A program made the translations under genes and the position numbers. From the NCBI GenBank assembly GCA_900540475.1, contig UQGG01000032.1, positions 1-64,000 of the forward strand: a stretch of DNA of 64,000 nucleotides. The letters are read 5' to 3'. This stretch comes from an uncultured Robinsoniella sp. (lineage in GTDB: Bacteria; Bacillota; Clostridia; Lachnospirales; Lachnospiraceae). A model generated the notes under the pieces. That model was not told the origin of the DNA and searched no databases. It saw only the letters and a program-made list of their open reading frames with translations. Position 1 is the first letter of the stretch, and every line of letters begins with the position of its first letter. Below are positions 61,400 through 64,000 of the stretch, one piece after another.

Positions 61400-62327
61400 T
61401 CTGATCACCGGATTCCTTGGTGCCGGAAAAACCACCTTTATTAAATACTATGCCGACTATCTCACCCGCATAGGAGAATCCGTGACCATTATTGAAAATG
61501 AATTTGGAGCAGCAGGAGTAGACACCGCATTTCTGTCGGGCAGGGGCTTCAATATTAACCAGCTGACAGGAGGCTGTATCTGCTGTTCCCAGAAAGTTAA
61601 TTTTCATGACTTGCTTCTGGAATTGTCCACTCACGGCTGCTCTCACATTATTGTGGAACCTTCGGGCATTTACAATATGGATGAATTCTTTGATATTGTT
61701 AACAGTCCTGCCATCCGGTCCTGCTGCCGGGTAGGAAGCATCTTAACCATTGCTGATCCGCATCCTCTGACTGACCTTTCCGAGGAAGCAATGTATATTA
61801 TGTATTCCCAGCTTTTGAATACCGGGCAGGTGATTTTAAGCAAAACGGGGAATGTAACTCCCGAAGACATTTTATCTTCTATTGCAGATTTAAACGATCT
61901 TATGAAACGATATGAAAGTGACCGGTCCTTTGGAACGGATGTCTGCATCAAAGACTGGTCTGATTTTACGGATGATGATTTTGAAAGATTTAGAAACAGC
62001 GGCTGTCAGGCTCACTGGCACGAACGGAAACGCTTTGACCACAGCCGTCTCTACTCCAGCACTACCCTTGCCGATTTCTGTCAGAATGAGGCAGACCTCC
62101 TTCATGCATTAAAACAAATTATGAGTGGGCGCTGTGGCTATATACTCCGCATAAAAGGCTATGTTCCCACTCTGGACGGCAGCTGTTACGAAGTGAATTG
62201 TTCCGCAAACGAATTACTCGTTACCCCCTGCCGTCCCCACAATGCACTGCTGAACATTATTGGAAAAGACATCAGCCGTAAAAAAATAAAGGATTTTTTT
62301 GTCGGAAACTCCCAAGTATCATCTTGA
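61386..62327 (+). CDS. CobW/COG0523-family GTPase
   Basis: A 313-residue GTPase with Walker A GFLGAGKTTF near residue 8, ENEFG in the switch region and the full family metal motif CICC (GGCICCSQK). The G4 region is SKTGN rather than NKxD, so nucleotide choice may differ. The C-terminal CobW domain is shorter than usual. The gene overlaps the methyltransferase gene by 14 bases and has no ribosome binding site of its own, so it is translationally coupled; a zinc or cobalt chaperone for that enzyme is the simplest reading. A perfect hairpin with a T tract lies 26 bases after the stop. Confidence 0.87.
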   Translation: MAVIDLITGFLGAGKTTFIKYYADYLTRIGESVTIIENEFGAAGVDTAFLSGRGFNINQLTGGCICCSQKVNFHDLLLELSTHGCSHIIVEPSGIYNMDEFFDIVNSPAIRSCCRVGSILTIADPHPLTDLSEEAMYIMYSQLLNTGQVILSKTGNVTPEDILSSIADLNDLMKRYESDRSFGTDVCIKDWSDFTDDDFERFRNSGCQAHWHERKRFDHSRLYSSTTLADFCQNEADLLHALKQIMSGRCGYILRIKGYVPTLDGSCYEVNCSANELLVTPCRPHNALLNIIGKDISRKKIKDFFVGNSQVSS

Positions 62328-62352
62328 CTTTTTTTAGAATTAGTTCTATACT
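62324..62352 (+). promoter_or_regulatory. Consensus-like promoter for the MATE gene
   Basis: TTGACT (62324-62329) and TATACT (62347-62352) are exactly 17 bases apart. The -35 box overlaps the stop codon of the GTPase gene, and a perfect inverted repeat begins directly after the -10 box. Confidence 0.65.
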
Positions 62353-62388
62353 AATTGCGCACGCAAATGGTTATTTGCGTGCGCAATT
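62353..62388 (+). terminator. Perfect 16-bp hairpin, terminator and possible operator
   Basis: AATTGCGCACGCAAAT and ATTTGCGTGCGCAATT are exact inverted copies around GGTT and are followed by TTTTGTT. It is a good intrinsic terminator for the GTPase operon. Because it covers the expected +1 site of the promoter before it, it could also be a repressor site. Confidence 0.75.
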
Positions 62389-62551
62389 TTTGTTATTGAA
62401 CCATTATCGGTTTTTATACTACAGAGCATGTTTCCGGCTTACTATTCTGCTGTATCCAACTGCAAAAGTCCGGGAATACTATTGAGAAATTGTGTAAATC
62501 ACAACTGTCTGGAGGCATTACGATAAAACGAAAGAAAAAGGAGGATAAAAA

Positions 62552-63955
62552 ATGAAGCCAGTTTCACAAGAAGCGAATAATCCCCTGGGATATCGCAAGG
62601 TATCCAAGCTCCTGACCGGATATGCCGTCCCCTGTATCATTTCCATGCTGGTTACGGCACTTTATAACATTGTGGATCAGATATTTATCGGACAGGGTGT
62701 GGGTGTCCTGGGAAATGCCGCAACGAACATCGCATTTCCTTTATCCACTACCTGCACTGCAATTGCTTTACTGCTTGGCATCGGAGGTGCCTCTAATTTT
62801 TCACTGGAACTGGGTGCCGGCAGAGAAGATCATGCAGCAAAGTCAGCTGGAAATGCCATCACCATGATGGCGGTATCCGGAATCGCACTCTTTTTGATTG
62901 TTACAATCTTCCTGACGCCCATGTTGAAAATCTTTGGCGCAACGGACGATGTTCTTCCATATGCCCAGACCTACACCCGGATTACCTCTATCGGATTTCC
63001 ATTTCTGATTATCAACACTGCAATCAGTAAATTAATCCTGGCAGACGGCAGTCCCAAATATTCCATGACTTCCATGCTGGTTGGTGCCGTAATCAATACC
63101 ATTTTAGATCCGATTTTTATATTTGTATTTGATATGGGTATGGCTGGTGCCGCTCTTGCAACCATCATAGGACAGATCGTATCCTTTTGTATCAGCGTAA
63201 AATACGCATTCCATTTCCGTCATATAAAGCTGACACGTAAATGCTTCCAGTTAAAGTTTAAATTCTGCAAAAATATATTTGCCCTTGGAGCCAGTGCCTG
63301 TTTTAACCAGATCGCCATGACGGTTACACAGATTGTCATGAACAATGTGCTCTCTTATTATGGCGCCAGATCTGTATATGGAAGTGAAATTCCACTTGCC
63401 TGCGCAGGGATTATCATTAAAGTGAATATGATTTTTATGGCACTTGTCATCGGTATATCACAGGGAACCCAGCCCATTGTAGGATTCAATTACGGCGCAA
63501 AAAAATACGGACGCGTCAAAGAAACTTACAAGCTGGCAGTTTTAAGTGCCACGATCATTTCCATTTTGGCGTTCCTCTGCTTCCAGTTTTTCCCCAGGCA
63601 GATTATCTCCGTCTTTGGAAACGGAAGTGAAACCTATTTTAAATTTGCTGAACGGTATTTCCGGATCTTCCTGTTTATGACCTTTATAAATGGAATCCAG
63701 CCGGTTACTTCCAATTTCTTCACCTCCATTGGGAAATCCGTACTGGGAGTATTCATGTCCCTTACCAGGCAGATTATCTTCCTGCTCCCGCTTTTTGTCA
63801 TCTTCCCGATCTTCATGGGGATAGACGGCGTAATGTATGCCGGTCCTATTGCTGACGCGGCGGCGGCGGTTGTTTGTATTTACTTCCTGATTCGGGAAAT
63901 GCGGGAGCTTACACGGCTGCAGAAAGGGATGGAGGAGCCGAAACCTGTAGCTTAA
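62552..63955 (+). CDS. MATE-family efflux transporter
   Basis: A 467-residue integral membrane protein with about twelve helices in two similar halves. It has the MATE signature near the N-terminus (IVDQIFIGQGVGVLGNAA) and its counterpart in the second half (ISQGTQPIVGFNYGAKKY). Family members export drugs or metabolites using a sodium or proton gradient. AAAGGAGG lies nine bases before the ATG. It stands alone after a terminator; a link to the methyltransferase cluster is not shown. The 45 bases after it hold nothing recognisable. Confidence 0.92.
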   Translation: MKPVSQEANNPLGYRKVSKLLTGYAVPCIISMLVTALYNIVDQIFIGQGVGVLGNAATNIAFPLSTTCTAIALLLGIGGASNFSLELGAGREDHAAKSAGNAITMMAVSGIALFLIVTIFLTPMLKIFGATDDVLPYAQTYTRITSIGFPFLIINTAISKLILADGSPKYSMTSMLVGAVINTILDPIFIFVFDMGMAGAALATIIGQIVSFCISVKYAFHFRHIKLTRKCFQLKFKFCKNIFALGASACFNQIAMTVTQIVMNNVLSYYGARSVYGSEIPLACAGIIIKVNMIFMALVIGISQGTQPIVGFNYGAKKYGRVKETYKLAVLSATIISILAFLCFQFFPRQIISVFGNGSETYFKFAERYFRIFLFMTFINGIQPVTSNFFTSIGKSVLGVFMSLTRQIIFLLPLFVIFPIFMGIDGVMYAGPIADAAAAVVCIYFLIREMRELTRLQKGMEEPKPVA

Positions 63956-64000
63956 GAAGAACGCATGAGAAGATATCATTGATAATCTTATTTAAAAACT

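Overview
The window reads as a stretch of chromosome from an anaerobic, low-to-mid GC Bacillota, most likely a Lachnospiraceae gut bacterium of the Blautia type. This is inferred from strong AGGAGG-type ribosome binding sites, YesM/YesN two-component pairs beside CUT1 sugar ABC transporters that lack their own ATPase, corrinoid methyl-transfer genes typical of acetogens, and a PocR-type AraC regulator. I saw no tRNA, rRNA, CRISPR array, prophage or transposase gene.

Region 1 (about 0.6-16.9 kb) is a glycan-utilisation locus. A GH31 alpha-xylosidase and a GH3 beta-glucosidase are divergent from a sensor kinase/AraC response regulator pair. Further on, an operon on the minus strand runs permease-permease-binding lipoprotein-GH42 beta-galactosidase-SGNH esterase, and a YesL-like membrane protein is divergent from it. 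The enzyme set (alpha-xylosidase, beta-glucosidase, beta-galactosidase, acetyl-esterase-like SGNH protein) fits uptake and stepwise breakdown of xyloglucan oligosaccharides. The GH42 gene carries a one-base frameshift.

Region 2 (17-26.9 kb) is mostly housekeeping: an IMP dehydrogenase of an unusual, Tritrichomonas-like type, a K+/H+ antiporter, a lipoprotein, guanine deaminase, a PAS-GGDEF-EAL protein, RarA and a polysaccharide deacetylase.

Region 3 (26.9-31.5 kb) holds a corrinoid protein and its ATP-dependent reductive activator, divergent from a PocR-AraC regulator. No substrate methyltransferase is next to them.

Region 4 (31.9-50.2 kb) is a second sugar locus: binding protein, two permeases, GH65 phosphorylase and a HAD phosphatase. 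It is followed by two very large secreted proteins (beta-helix/F5-8C/BIG2/FN3 and F5-8C/PIG-L deacetylase) and a small exported protein. A second kinase/regulator pair is divergent from the binding-protein gene.

Region 5 (50.2-53 kb) is an ECF sigma operon with two membrane proteins, plus an AIM24-family protein.

Region 6 (53.1-62.3 kb) is the most unusual part. Two divergent gene sets combine two uroporphyrinogen-decarboxylase-fold methyltransferases (one fused to a thioredoxin domain), two CobW/COG0523 metallochaperone GTPases, a stand-alone lipoyl carrier with a lipoate ligase, a cysteine-rich DUF5714-type protein and a HyuA-like ASKHA ATPase. I read it as a candidate uncharacterised methyl-transfer system. 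A MATE exporter closes the window.

Two families of palindromic intergenic repeats are scattered through the window. Family A elements carry GAGCGTG/CACGCTC ends; two 160-bp copies sit in 5' leaders and show compensatory changes. Family B is a mosaic of hairpin modules found just after stop codons, and two of its copies share a perfect 77-bp inverted repeat about 31 kb apart.
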